Both the position numbers and the translations under genes were made by a program. The notes under the pieces are model-generated. The model ran no database searches. It was not told the origin of the DNA and was given only the letters and a program-made list of their open reading frames with translations. From Methanoregula sp. PtaU1.Bin051 (lineage in GTDB: Archaea; Halobacteriota; Methanomicrobia; Methanomicrobiales; Methanospirillaceae), in NCBI GenBank assembly GCA_002067895.1, contig MVRE01000015.1:22668-86667 (forward strand): DNA of 64,000 nt. The letters are read 5' to 3'. Shown piece after piece: positions 8,654 to 18,054 of the stretch (its first letter is position 1; the number at the start of each line of letters is the position of its first letter).

Positions 8654-9604
8654 TCAGTCCCCTCCCGTTGGAACTTTACTATGTGCAAGGCTCCTGAAAG
8701 CCTCTTTCAGTTTCCCGATGCTATCCGGGTGACGGACGCAGATAATCTCCGCGCCGGCTGCAGCGGCGGCAATTCCGGTATAAAACTCCCAGGCAACGGC
8801 CATGGTGTCCCGCGTTCCGGGCTCTGCATCCCGGACCTCTTTTACCGAGAGCGAATCGACAGCGGAACAGATCATGGGCATCGCAAGATCCGTATCTCCC
8901 TTAAGCGCTGAGAACCGGATACGTTCCATGGCGGAGTACGAGTACTCAAATCCGTACCCGAGCGTTCCTGTATACGGGTCGATCACAATATGATCCTGCG
9001 GGACGCCGATCTCTTTTAAGAGGATATTCAGCTGTTTTGCAAGGTTAATGTCGATAGGCGACTGGGCGATCAGCGAATGGTTGTACGCAAGGGCTGCAGC
9101 AGCGATGCTGCGGTACCGGCTGGCCTCCGCAGTGCCCAGAAGCAGCCGCTCGCCCTGCCCCGCCTCCCCGCATTTCAGGAAGACCTCGCTGTCGATCTTC
9201 GGTTCGTTGCTTCCCTCGATTATCAGGGGAAGGCCGGTTGCGTCCAGAACCAATTCGACGGTTCGTTTTACTGCCTCAAAATCCGAGTAGTTCCGCTGTC
9301 GCGTGCTCGTCAGATAAAGGCGGATAATGTCGGCTCCATAGGCTGAACCGGCAGTTTTTGCCCATTCGGCAGGACTGTTCACTACGTCGCCGCAATAGTT
9401 CGTGATGATAGGTGACCAGTACTGTGGGCTGTCACAGAGCTCGAAGGCGATGAGGGGGGGCTTTGGAGTCTTTTCAAGAAACGGGAGGGTTGTTCCCCCT
9501 CCGATCCTGTAAGAGACGGCCCTCGTCCCGCCATCGCTTTTTGTCGCCCCGATGACCACTTCGCGGATTACGGAATTCCAGTCGAACATGGCAGGCAGTC
9601 CCAT
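8654..9604 (-). CDS. acsD: Corrinoid iron-sulfur protein small subunit
   Basis: 316 aa TIM-barrel subunit that pairs with AcsC and binds the corrinoid. The family pattern is clear: GGGTTLPFL, ITNYCGDVVNSPAEWAK, GADIIRLYLTSTR, LIIEGSNEPKIDSEV, IAQSPIDINLAKQLN and DPYTGTLGYGFEYSYS. Length matches bacterial AcsD rather than the longer archaeal CdhD as I recall them. Start at 9604 has GAGGGGATC just upstream; a second ATG five codons in is possible. Spaced nine bases from the acsB stop, so translationally coupled. Confidence 0.93.
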   Translation of the reverse strand: MGLPAMFDWNSVIREVVIGATKSDGGTRAVSYRIGGGTTLPFLEKTPKPPLIAFELCDSPQYWSPIITNYCGDVVNSPAEWAKTAGSAYGADIIRLYLTSTRQRNYSDFEAVKRTVELVLDATGLPLIIEGSNEPKIDSEVFLKCGEAGQGERLLLGTAEASRYRSIAAAALAYNHSLIAQSPIDINLAKQLNILLKEIGVPQDHIVIDPYTGTLGYGFEYSYSAMERIRFSALKGDTDLAMPMICSAVDSLSVKEVRDAEPGTRDTMAVAWEFYTGIAAAAAGAEIICVRHPDSIGKLKEAFRSLAHSKVPTGGD

Positions 9605-9613
9605 GCGATCCCC

Positions 9614-11644
9614 TCACACCAGCGGTTTCATGGTAAGGGCCGGGTGACCGGCCTTTTCCAGATAAATTGCGAGATCCTCGATAGTGACAGCCTTGGTTTC
9701 ATCAGCAATCTTGTCAAAGAACCCGCCGAGTCCCTGTTTTTCCAGTTTTTCGGTAAACCGGTTTTTCAGTTCATCCTTGAGCTGTTGTGGCATCCATACA
9801 AGGCGCTCGATCCCCCCGTCGCCCTGCAGGAACCGGTTGGAGATGATAAAATTTTTCGAAATACCGGTAAAACCCGGAGTCTGCGCCCCGCCCCCGATTG
9901 TTCCTGCGAGAGTGGAAAAAGTCATCCCTGAAGGCGTTACCCCCTTGAACTCACGGTTAACGACCATTATTCCGTTCACTTCCGGAAGCATGAGCGCTAT
10001 GCACTCGAAACAGCCACAACAGGTCATCGGATACTCCATGACGCTGTACAGGGAACACCGGTCAACCTCGCCATGACTTGCTTTCTTCACGAACTGATTA
10101 ACCCCTTCATATTCTCCAGTCACCTGATTGATGACCGCGCCTTTGCGGATGGGCTGGTTCGCACCGGCCGGGGATATCTCGTAGGCAATCCTCCCGTCAA
10201 GCCAGCTGATGGCACCACAGAGGGCGGGGCGTTCAGGAGTTATTACGCAGACATGGTTCGGGGCGAAGGTCTGGCAGAGTGTACAGGAATAGTAGGTATC
10301 AACGTCAGTGTCCAGCATCCCTTTAATACGGGCGTCCCGTTCGTCATATACTTTCTCGGCCGTGATTTTTGCTGCAAGAACCTTTTCCTGATCGGTAATG
10401 AAAGTGACCGAGACGGCGTCCAGCAGTTGTGGGAAATCCATCCGGAACTTGTTTGCAAGCAGTTTACCGATATGCTGAATCTTTACTCCCTTTGCCACAA
10501 CTTCTTTTGAGATCCTGACCCAGATGAGGTCACGCTGGGCGACATGCCAGGAGCCTTCGCCGTAATTGACAAAATTATGGATACGGCGTTCGAGAACAGG
10601 TTCGTAATCCTTCTTCATGGCCCTGCCTGCGACGTGGATGAGGATGGCGAGGGGGTTTGCAGAGCCTTCCTTCATGGCATCGATCTCGGGTCCGATCACC
10701 GTCACCTCGCCATCCTTCACTTCGGCCGCATCTTTCATGGTCAGTAGCTCGAACGCCGGTGATCGCCCGCCGCCGAACTCGACATACATCTCTTCTTTCC
10801 GGATGCTCTTCCCTTCGAATGCCGGTGAGCATCCCATGGGAATGGGGATTGCGGTTACGGTAACTCTTATACCTTTTGCCTCCATTCCGCGTGCAACGGC
10901 ATCATCCGGCGTTGCCTTGATCCACTGGTCTGATTCGTACTGCCCGAGCGACACGATGGGGAAACCCAGCACCCGCATCGCATCAACAAGTGCGAGTTCT
11001 TCGTCAGAGAGGCCTGGGAAGACCAGTACGATTGCTTTAGCTCTCTCGACAGCGTATGATAACAGCCTGCCGGCATCTCCAGGAACAACACCACCAAACA
11101 TCATGGCGACTCGAGCAACGATATCAATGAAATGGACACCATGAAAATTCGTCGGACCGAGCGGGATGAGCCGGTAATCCAGCCCGACTTTTACACCCTC
11201 ATTGGCAAGGGCTGAAACGACATCGCCGGCAAGGAATGTAAGCATGTATTTTTCCTGTAGCTCGCGGCAGATCCCTGCAGCGGCAGATCCCTGCTCAGGT
11301 TTCCCGATGAGGAGGGCGAGCCCGATGATACTTCCGTCAACAAGAGAGTATCCAAGCTTCCGCAGCACCGTATCCGGGATAAAACCTGTATAAGGAGCAG
11401 GGGGCCGCCCATCAAGTTCTGTTTTCTGCGCGAGGAGGCATTCGTGGGCAATGATCGGATTGTCCTGCATCTTTGTATAGGCTAAAGCAGCTGCTGCAGG
11501 ATTGTGAACCGCGATACCGGTCAAAGCATAGGACACCGGCAGGTGATATGCAGTTTCTTCATAGGCAAACGATGACGTGAGCGAATTCATTCGTTGTTTC
11601 AGAATCGTCTGACCGGAACTGACTGCAGTATTTACGTCGATCAT
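9614..11644 (-). CDS. acsB: Acetyl-CoA synthase, bacterial-type (CO-methylating)
   Basis: Joins CO, a methyl group from the corrinoid protein and CoA into acetyl-CoA at the Ni-Fe A-cluster. 676 aa. Cluster ligands are visible: Cys454, 457, 466, 476 for the 4Fe-4S part and Cys543-Gly-Cys545 for the distal nickel. Their spacing (3, 12, 22, 89, 91) equals that of the Moorella enzyme (506-597). The ~300-residue N-terminal region that in acetogens contacts CODH is present (PYTGFIPD, VDYRLIPLG-like, FGGVVPGD), whereas archaeal CdhC usually lacks it. The C-terminus HPALTMKPLV also matches bacterial AcsB. First gene of the operon. No CODH (AcsA/CdhA) gene is adjacent. Confidence 0.95.
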   Translation of the reverse strand: MIDVNTAVSSGQTILKQRMNSLTSSFAYEETAYHLPVSYALTGIAVHNPAAAALAYTKMQDNPIIAHECLLAQKTELDGRPPAPYTGFIPDTVLRKLGYSLVDGSIIGLALLIGKPEQGSAAAGICRELQEKYMLTFLAGDVVSALANEGVKVGLDYRLIPLGPTNFHGVHFIDIVARVAMMFGGVVPGDAGRLLSYAVERAKAIVLVFPGLSDEELALVDAMRVLGFPIVSLGQYESDQWIKATPDDAVARGMEAKGIRVTVTAIPIPMGCSPAFEGKSIRKEEMYVEFGGGRSPAFELLTMKDAAEVKDGEVTVIGPEIDAMKEGSANPLAILIHVAGRAMKKDYEPVLERRIHNFVNYGEGSWHVAQRDLIWVRISKEVVAKGVKIQHIGKLLANKFRMDFPQLLDAVSVTFITDQEKVLAAKITAEKVYDERDARIKGMLDTDVDTYYSCTLCQTFAPNHVCVITPERPALCGAISWLDGRIAYEISPAGANQPIRKGAVINQVTGEYEGVNQFVKKASHGEVDRCSLYSVMEYPMTCCGCFECIALMLPEVNGIMVVNREFKGVTPSGMTFSTLAGTIGGGAQTPGFTGISKNFIISNRFLQGDGGIERLVWMPQQLKDELKNRFTEKLEKQGLGGFFDKIADETKAVTIEDLAIYLEKAGHPALTMKPLV

Positions 11645-11811
11645 ATTTCGTTTTCCCAGATCAGATGATGGAACCCGTCATACAAATAGTTTCGTTAAGG
11701 GGTATAATCGCGTATCAAATCAGCAATTGCAATCATTTTTCCCGGAATCCACTGAAATGCTAAAAACATATATTCTTTCAGATAATACGATTGTTAACAT
11801 GAGGCTGATTC

Positions 11812-12687
11812 ATGGCTATGTCCCGTTTTAATTTCTGGTTTCCGGTACTTGTGTTGTTATGTGCCGGATTGTGTTGCATGCCGGCTCTGGCTGCAAATGA
11901 GACAATAACAATAGCTTACCGGTCATCTGGCGGATACTACATTGGCGATACTATCATATTCGATGGGATTAACAAGGTCGGTAATATGACGGTTATCAAG
12001 ATTACCGGTCCAGGTCTTCCGACAGAAGGTGTGCCGTTGTATGACTTAAGCGGGACTCCCGGAACCGGTAATACCGTGCCGGTAGACTCGCGGAATTATT
12101 GGATCTTCGCATGGGACACATGGCGCATTGATGACTCCAAGCTCCAGACTGCCAGGTATACTTTTATCGCTTGGGATAAGGATAATCCGTCAGCTACAGC
12201 GACGACATCCATAATTCTCAAAAAACCCGAGTTCTACATGATCGTAAAACCATCAACGGCACGTATGGGGGATTACGTTGAATTAGATGGTATGGCTGAA
12301 AAAGGAGTCACCTATATGAAGATCGATGTTACCGATTCGGCGGGAACTACCTTCCATACCTTCATAGCACCGGTCAGTGCAACAGGTTTTTTCCAATACG
12401 GGTTCCATGTTGATATGAAACCGGGCGAATATTCTATTAAAGGGACTAACCCCACGATGAGAAACGATCTCACTGTTGGTCTGAGTATATCAGCTCCGAA
12501 TACAACCGGGATGCAAATTCCTGAACCGGTTCAAACAACCCCGTCAGCTTCTCCGGAAACTACTATAGTACCCTCAGTCACAACCCCTACACCGATCAAA
12601 ACTCAGGCCGGGACTGCAGCAACTACTGTCCTTCTTTCTGTCTGCATATTGGGGGTCATAATCGCTTTCAGTAGACGGGATCAATAA
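11812..12687 (+). CDS. Secreted DUF3821-type surface protein with C-terminal anchor
   Basis: 291 aa. N-terminal signal peptide (hydrophobic 10-24, cut after LAA), two beta-rich repeats (about 27-140 and 140-225), a Thr/Pro/Ser-rich spacer (about 230-265) suited to glycosylation, and a C-terminal membrane span TVLLSVCILGVIIAF ending in a basic tail. The pattern GDTIIFDGINKVGN with NYWIFAWDT matches the DUF3821 surface proteins that are abundant in Methanomicrobiales, as I recall. Probably displayed on the outer face of the cell; function unknown. GAGGCTGATT precedes the chosen ATG; a second ATG two codons on is possible. Divergent from acsB. Confidence 0.75.
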   Translation: MAMSRFNFWFPVLVLLCAGLCCMPALAANETITIAYRSSGGYYIGDTIIFDGINKVGNMTVIKITGPGLPTEGVPLYDLSGTPGTGNTVPVDSRNYWIFAWDTWRIDDSKLQTARYTFIAWDKDNPSATATTSIILKKPEFYMIVKPSTARMGDYVELDGMAEKGVTYMKIDVTDSAGTTFHTFIAPVSATGFFQYGFHVDMKPGEYSIKGTNPTMRNDLTVGLSISAPNTTGMQIPEPVQTTPSASPETTIVPSVTTPTPIKTQAGTAATTVLLSVCILGVIIAFSRRDQ

Positions 12688-12741
12688 TACTCTCCTTTTA
12701 ATTTAATCCGAAGATATCTATTTTGCTTTTAGGCTCCAATC

Positions 12742-14283
12742 GTGAATAATACTTCAATTCAGGATGGATGTATCTTGAGGAAATATTCATTCATCACCAG
12801 AATGCCTGATGAGGCCGGGGCCCTCCACCTGGCCGCAGCGATTATCCGGAAGTATAATGGTAATATCAACCGGCTCCAGTTTGATCGTAGGATTGATCCC
12901 GCTACGGTCTTTTTTGAAGTAACCACTGAAGAAACGTCTTATGATGCGATCACCCGAGAGCTTGCTGCTATTGGGTATCTCCAGACTTCAATCCAGCCGA
13001 TCAGTTTCTTGAAATTCTATATAGACGTCCCCAACAGGAGCGGGGCACTCGATGAATTTCTCCGCTATACGACCGAGGCCGGGGCAAATATAGCGTTCAT
13101 CGATTTCGATGATGCCGGTCGGCATCCCGGCAGGTTAACTGTGAGTCTGCATGTAGGGCCGGGGGCAGGGACACTTATGGAGCAAATAAAATCAAAATAC
13201 CGTATGGAAATCCTCGAATATGATAATACCGGTGAACACTTAGATGATACGGTCTTTTATGTAAAGCTCGCACAAAAGATTCGCAACATTATTGGCGATT
13301 CGGAAGATGATTTTTTATTATCATTCCTTGCCGATACAAATCACATCGCGCAGGAGCTGATGGACCGGGGCAATGATCCGAAGAAAGCCTTTTCCTGCGT
13401 TCTTGAGACCGGGCAGACAATCCGGGCAACAACAGGCAGCCGGTTTTATTCCGATGCGCAGAGAATTCCAATAACGGGTCGGCATACCCTCTTTTGCTTC
13501 CAGATGCCCTGTGGCGGCAGTGTTTTTGCGATCAAGACCCCTGACGAGGCAGTGCTTGTCGATACCGGGTACGGAATCTATCATGAGGATGTCTTGATAA
13601 TGCTGGAAAAATACGGGATTGGAAAACCGTCCGATATTTCCAGGATCTTCATCACACATGCCGACGCAGATCACTGCGGGGCCGCGGGATTTTTTTCCGC
13701 ACCATCATACATGCACCATACTACACTGGGAATTATCAAAGAGAATAACCGGGCTTATGGTTCACGGAGCGATAAGCTGATCCTTGAGACATTCTATACC
13801 AAGATGATCAACCTCTTTTCTGGTTTTACACCGCCGGAGAATGTGATATTTTTCAACAAAGAACCGATCGGTATGCGGGGGGAATTCCCGGTTATCGGCA
13901 TGTTCGAAGTCGATGGTATCCGTTTTGAGATACTTGAAGGCCTTGGTGGCCACATTGGGGGACAGGCTTATCTGTTTTCCGCTGATGAGGGTCTTCTCTT
14001 TGCTGCTGACAGCATCATCAATGTTCCAAGCCTGACACCGGCCCGAATGAAATACAACTCCCTTGCCGAGTTCCTCGTTGCCTCGGTCAACGTGAACAAT
14101 GATCTGGCGAAAAAGGAAAGAAGGGCCCTACTCAATCTTGTTGAGGAAACGGATAATATGCTCAAAGAGAAAGGGAAACAGTGCCTTGTATGCGGCGGGC
14201 ATGGCGCGGTTTCTGTATATGAGGGTGGGAAACTGGTGGCCTATGGGGATGTGGAGCACTACGGGGCGGTGGCGCTGCCTTAG
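12742..14283 (+). CDS. ACT-ACT-metallo-beta-lactamase fusion protein
   Basis: 513 aa starting at GTG, without a strong ribosome binding site. Two ACT-like ligand-binding domains occupy about residues 10-80 (RMPDEAGALH) and 88-160 (DVPNRSGALDEFL); after a helical linker the MBL domain begins near 240. Metal motif is THADADHCGAAG (HxDxDH, a known variant), followed by GGHIGGQAYLF, FAADSI and CGGHGAVS. The ACT domains suggest allosteric control by an amino acid; the enzyme's substrate is not identifiable. Isolated between surface-protein genes and a long non-coding stretch. Confidence 0.72.
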   Translation: MNNTSIQDGCILRKYSFITRMPDEAGALHLAAAIIRKYNGNINRLQFDRRIDPATVFFEVTTEETSYDAITRELAAIGYLQTSIQPISFLKFYIDVPNRSGALDEFLRYTTEAGANIAFIDFDDAGRHPGRLTVSLHVGPGAGTLMEQIKSKYRMEILEYDNTGEHLDDTVFYVKLAQKIRNIIGDSEDDFLLSFLADTNHIAQELMDRGNDPKKAFSCVLETGQTIRATTGSRFYSDAQRIPITGRHTLFCFQMPCGGSVFAIKTPDEAVLVDTGYGIYHEDVLIMLEKYGIGKPSDISRIFITHADADHCGAAGFFSAPSYMHHTTLGIIKENNRAYGSRSDKLILETFYTKMINLFSGFTPPENVIFFNKEPIGMRGEFPVIGMFEVDGIRFEILEGLGGHIGGQAYLFSADEGLLFAADSIINVPSLTPARMKYNSLAEFLVASVNVNNDLAKKERRALLNLVEETDNMLKEKGKQCLVCGGHGAVSVYEGGKLVAYGDVEHYGAVALP

Positions 14284-15366
14284 GGAGTAAAAAAACAGAG
14301 TCAGAATTTTATGTCCGGGCCGGAATTCGCCGGTTTCACAAAATTTTTTAAATTTTTTACGATGGAAAATTTCCAAAAAAAAATTCTTAAAAAAAATTTC
14401 CGGAAAATTTTCTGGAAAAAATAATCCCGCCGCTGCAAATCTCCCTCTTATCCTCCCAAAACCACCACATTTCTACACCTCTTAACTCCCCGAATCCGGG
14501 CCCGATACGACCTCCGTTTCAAAACGGGGCTCAATATGGGCTCTGTTTGGGATCCGACGACCCCCTGTTTGGGTCATTCCACCAGGACTTTTTGCATAAA
14601 GTGAAGGTCCATCAGGATCCCGAACTTCCAGGAAAAACGGCAGTTTTTCCGTGAAGATATGGATCAGAAGATCGGCCGAAATTCACGTTGGCATTTATCG
14701 AAAAAAAGCAGGGATCCGGTCATCCGATTTTCACGTCGGTGTCCGACGGTGGAAAGGTATGAAATCAGGGCAATAGAAGCGTTCTAAGCACTTTTAACAT
14801 GCTGCACCCCATCCGGGCCTGAGATCGCCCGTCCAATTAGTGCTAATTATTGATATTTTTGGAGGCCGGTTTATACCGATTTTAGCCAATCGGGGCTTAT
14901 TATAAGATTTTCGAAAAACAATAGTGTTGTTTTTTCACGAATTGTTGTCGTACGTGGCCTTCCGGCCCTGCAGGATTGCAATCCCTTTCAGGAACTCCCC
15001 GTCAGAGAACACTGTTCACCGGAAGCCGGGACAGTTACATGGATCCCCACGCTCCTGAAACTCTGCCCCAAACGGGACACCAAGGGAAACCATAGCACGA
15101 TCCCTCCATGCCACTGCAACATGTTGGCAAATTTTCCTGCAGCAGAATTTTTTTCCGGAATGGAAAATTTCATCGAAAAAATGGCCGGACTTTTTCGCGG
15201 ATGATATTTTTTTGCCGGTTTTTCCATGCGTGAAGTATTGAAGAACAATGAGCGGCAATGCAATGTCATCCGGTTGCCGGTTCCGGATCGTCCGCGTTTC
15301 ATATCAGCGTCTCACTCATCAAACAACGCTTTATATATTCATTGTCGAAAGTGATAGTACCGGATC
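14284..15366. other. 1.08-kb non-coding region with A/T-rich block
   Basis: No supported gene on either strand. The first ~130 bases (about 14335-14425) are an unusual patchwork of A and T tracts broken by short GGAAAATTTCC-like palindromic pieces; a related block with TGGAAAATTTCATCG recurs near 15161-15176. The middle is of ordinary composition with short ORFs only. The right end holds the promoter of the next gene. It may contain decayed sequence or an unrecognised RNA; nothing definite is visible. Confidence 0.6.
15329..15340 (+). promoter_or_regulatory. TATA box of the 15367 gene
   Basis: CTTTATATATTC is centred about 33 bases before the ATG at 15367. Archaeal transcription starts ~25 bases after the TATA centre, so the transcript would begin a few bases before the ATG, a nearly leaderless message. 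Confidence 0.55.
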
Positions 15367-16236
15367 ATGGCATGCAATGATGTTTCAACAGAATCGGTCG
15401 AAATACCATTGTTTTCTGAGATGGTGTCTGTGTCTGCACACCTGATGAAAGACGTATACCTGCCTGCCTCTTTAAAAAAAACAGGTGATGAAAGATCCGG
15501 CCCCCGCCCGGGATCCAAAGACCCGTTGCAAGATAAAAAAGGATCCGGGCCGGAAGCCACGATCTACGTAACGAAGATAGCCGTCCGGACCCCCGATGAG
15601 GTGATATCCGGCATTCTTACGGAAAATTACCGCCGGGACACGATCCTGCAAAACAATGAGTATTACACGGTTGTACTGGCATCCAGCCTGTCAGTCGGCG
15701 ATCCGTCCACGACCCGTTTCATCAATGCAACGATAACCGTCGATCTTCTCCAGAATATGGAAATTCTCGCGTATGCGCCGAAAGGAAAGGGCATCATTGC
15801 GGGGATCATCGAAAATGGTGGAAATGGGATCTCCATTTCAAAGACTTTGGATTTCACTGTGGCTTCATCAGTGAAAATATCCGGCCGGTCCGATGACCCG
15901 GAAAACCGGTTGGAAGTCCCGGTCGGCCCCGAGAGGACGATGACGGTTGCCTGCAGCAGGACAACCGGTTGCACCTTTGCACTACCGGTCAGCGAGCTGC
16001 TCGAGTACGGTGGAATGCTCCAGAACAGCCATCGTATGTTCTGGGAGGTTTACCCGCCGATGCTCCCCCAGATCATCGGAAATCCGGGAAACGAGCACAT
16101 GGCGCTGCTCTCCTTCATCATCCAGGTCCCTCGGAATACCGTGCCGGTACTGAACGTCAGCATCGAAGGCAAGGTAAAAGGCGATCTCTGGGGCGTTGTA
16201 CATCTCAGGGGATCTGCCGGGTTATCGAAGCCGTAG
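15367..16236 (+). CDS. Unknown protein, 289 aa
   Basis: Not recognised. No convincing signal peptide or membrane segment. Residues 45-65 are a charged, Gly/Pro/Lys-rich low-complexity linker; 65-289 look like a beta-rich globular domain (ATIYVTKIAVRTPDEV, YYTVVLASSLSVGD, NATITVDLLQNMEIL, LLSFIIQVPRNTVPVLNVSIEGKV). Three cysteines (Cys3, plus a close pair in ACSRTTGCT). A good TATA box upstream and consistent codon use argue it is expressed. Convergent with a DNA methylase; no shared operon. Confidence 0.6.
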   Translation: MACNDVSTESVEIPLFSEMVSVSAHLMKDVYLPASLKKTGDERSGPRPGSKDPLQDKKGSGPEATIYVTKIAVRTPDEVISGILTENYRRDTILQNNEYYTVVLASSLSVGDPSTTRFINATITVDLLQNMEILAYAPKGKGIIAGIIENGGNGISISKTLDFTVASSVKISGRSDDPENRLEVPVGPERTMTVACSRTTGCTFALPVSELLEYGGMLQNSHRMFWEVYPPMLPQIIGNPGNEHMALLSFIIQVPRNTVPVLNVSIEGKVKGDLWGVVHLRGSAGLSKP

Positions 16237-16287
16237 CCGGGCAGTGCAGGCCGGCCCGGCAAAATGCGGCAATCATGAGACCTGATA

Positions 16288-17232
16288 TCAGGTCTTAACC
16301 GGCCGGTAATTGGTTATGACCAGCTCATTGATCGCCCCGCGACGGGCCCCGTTGCAGTTGATGATCCGCCGTGCGGGAACACGTTCGATCCAGTACCCCT
16401 CGTAAAGGTCCTCCAGGAATGTATCGTCAGGTCTCTCATTCCGGGGATCGGAGTTACTGAGCATCAGCTGCGCACCGGTCCTATCGAGTTCCCTGAAGAA
16501 ATCCGCAAGCCTGCGCTGATCCTTATCGGAAAATCCCTGTTTCGAGTAGGATGTGAACGATGCCGTTCCTTTGAGAGGCCGGTACGGGGGATCCAGGTAC
16601 ACAAAAGTCCTCTTGTCGGCAAGATCCCTGCATTGCGTGAAATCCCCGGAAAGGATCTGCGTTGTTTTCAGGAGCGTTGCGACATCCTTCAGGTTGTCCT
16701 CATGCAAAATTTCAGGATTTGCATAGCGGCCGAAGGGAACATTGAACTCACCTTTCCGGTTGACACGGAAGAGGCCGTTATAACAGGTGCGGTTAAGGAA
16801 GATCATCTGGGCTGCACGCACAATCCAGTCGCCGGAATATCTTCTGTAGTCTATCTTTGTTTTGTTCCGGTTGAAAGAATCCCGCACATTGTAATAAAAA
16901 AGTTCCCGTTTTTGGTCGTTTTTTGACAGGTACCTGTCTTCGAGATCTTCCAGTTCGGCGATCAGCTTCTTTACCGATCGCCTGATAACCCGGTACGACA
17001 GGATCAGTTCCTCGTTGGCATCGCAGATAGTGCAGCGTTCGAATGAAAACCTCTGGTTCAGGTAAAAAAACACGGCTCCCCCGCCGATGAACGGTTCGAC
17101 ATATTTTTTAATCTTCCCCGTTTTCAGTCCCGGAGGGAAGCGCCGGGAAAACTCCCGGAGCAGCTGGGTCTTGCCACCCGCCCATTTCAAGAACGGGCGG
17201 GCATCGGGAACGGATTTGTTTTGTCGTGCCAT
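16288..17232 (-). CDS. D12-class (Dam-like) N6-adenine DNA methyltransferase
   Basis: 314 aa from ATG 17232. Methylates adenine in DNA using S-adenosylmethionine. Motif I region PFLKWAGGKTQLL and FIGGGAVFFYL, catalytic motif IV DPPYRPL, and LSNSDPRNE mark the D12/Dam family. A GTG start at 17331 would add 33 residues, but a TATA-like TTAAAAAA about 37 bases before 17232 fits transcription from just upstream of that ATG. No restriction endonuclease lies next to it, so it is probably a solitary methylase (regulation, mismatch marking or anti-restriction). Target sequence cannot be told from the sequence; GATC is only one possibility. Confidence 0.88.
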   Translation of the reverse strand: MARQNKSVPDARPFLKWAGGKTQLLREFSRRFPPGLKTGKIKKYVEPFIGGGAVFFYLNQRFSFERCTICDANEELILSYRVIRRSVKKLIAELEDLEDRYLSKNDQKRELFYYNVRDSFNRNKTKIDYRRYSGDWIVRAAQMIFLNRTCYNGLFRVNRKGEFNVPFGRYANPEILHEDNLKDVATLLKTTQILSGDFTQCRDLADKRTFVYLDPPYRPLKGTASFTSYSKQGFSDKDQRRLADFFRELDRTGAQLMLSNSDPRNERPDDTFLEDLYEGYWIERVPARRIINCNGARRGAINELVITNYRPVKT

Positions 17233-17445
17233 AACTATCGGTCCGAGTTGTGATATCCACCACTTGTTTTTTAAGTCCCCTTCATCGGGCGGGGGATAAG
17301 CGTTCTTGCCGTCTACCAGTAAAAATTCCACTCGCCGTCATAAAGATCTTCTCCCCCGGTCATCGTAATCTCATACAGGCCCCTTGCACGGGCTTTTGCG
17401 AAATTCTCTTCTACTTCTGCGTTGATATGGATGCTAAGGAGGAGT

Positions 17446-18045
17446 ATGGAGAGCCACCGGGTTCAGGAAATGATGCAGCTGATGGGATCGAAGATCCGGC
17501 TGATCGCAAAGGCAATCCCCGATGAGGAAGTGGAGACCTTCCTGTCAGAGCTGCTTCACGCACGGAGGATCTACGTGATGGGGGCCGGACGGTCCGGGCT
17601 TGTGGCAAAAGCATTCGCGATGCGTCTCATGCATCTCGGCATGCAGGCCTACGTTGTCGGCGAGACGATCACGCCTGCTCTCAACAAGGACGATGTAATG
17701 GTCATCTTCTCGGGATCGGGAAAGACCAAGACGATCGCCGATATCGCCGAAACAGCGCACGGGATCGGGGCGCACATCTGCCTGATCACGTCCAATGCCG
17801 ATTCCCGGATCGGGAGGCTTGCCACCTGCAACGTGATCATCCAGAGCTTCCGGGACGAGGTGAAGGACGATGCGGCCGAGTTCGAGATCCGCCAGATGCT
17901 GGGCGACCATAAGTCGTTTGCCCCGCTCGGTACGCTCTTCGAGACGGCGTCGATGGTCTTTGCCGATGCGGCCATCTCCCGCTTGATGGAGATCACCAAG
18001 ACCGATGAGAGTGCGCTCAAGAACCGTCATGCAAATATCGAGTGA
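17446..18045 (+). CDS. hxlB: 6-phospho-3-hexuloisomerase
   Basis: 199 aa SIS-domain isomerase converting arabino-3-hexulose 6-phosphate to fructose 6-phosphate; in archaea this ribulose-monophosphate route runs in reverse to make ribulose 5-phosphate. Start 17446 chosen because AAGGAGGAG lies five bases upstream; an ATG at 17422 lacks such a site. Motifs: VMGAGRSGLVAKAFAMRL, VIFSGSGKTKTI, CLITSN and the C-terminal HANIE typical of the family. Leads a co-directional run with an aminotransferase and an M42 peptidase. Confidence 0.9.
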   Translation: MESHRVQEMMQLMGSKIRLIAKAIPDEEVETFLSELLHARRIYVMGAGRSGLVAKAFAMRLMHLGMQAYVVGETITPALNKDDVMVIFSGSGKTKTIADIAETAHGIGAHICLITSNADSRIGRLATCNVIIQSFRDEVKDDAAEFEIRQMLGDHKSFAPLGTLFETASMVFADAAISRLMEITKTDESALKNRHANIE

Positions 18046-18054
18046 GGAGCTACC

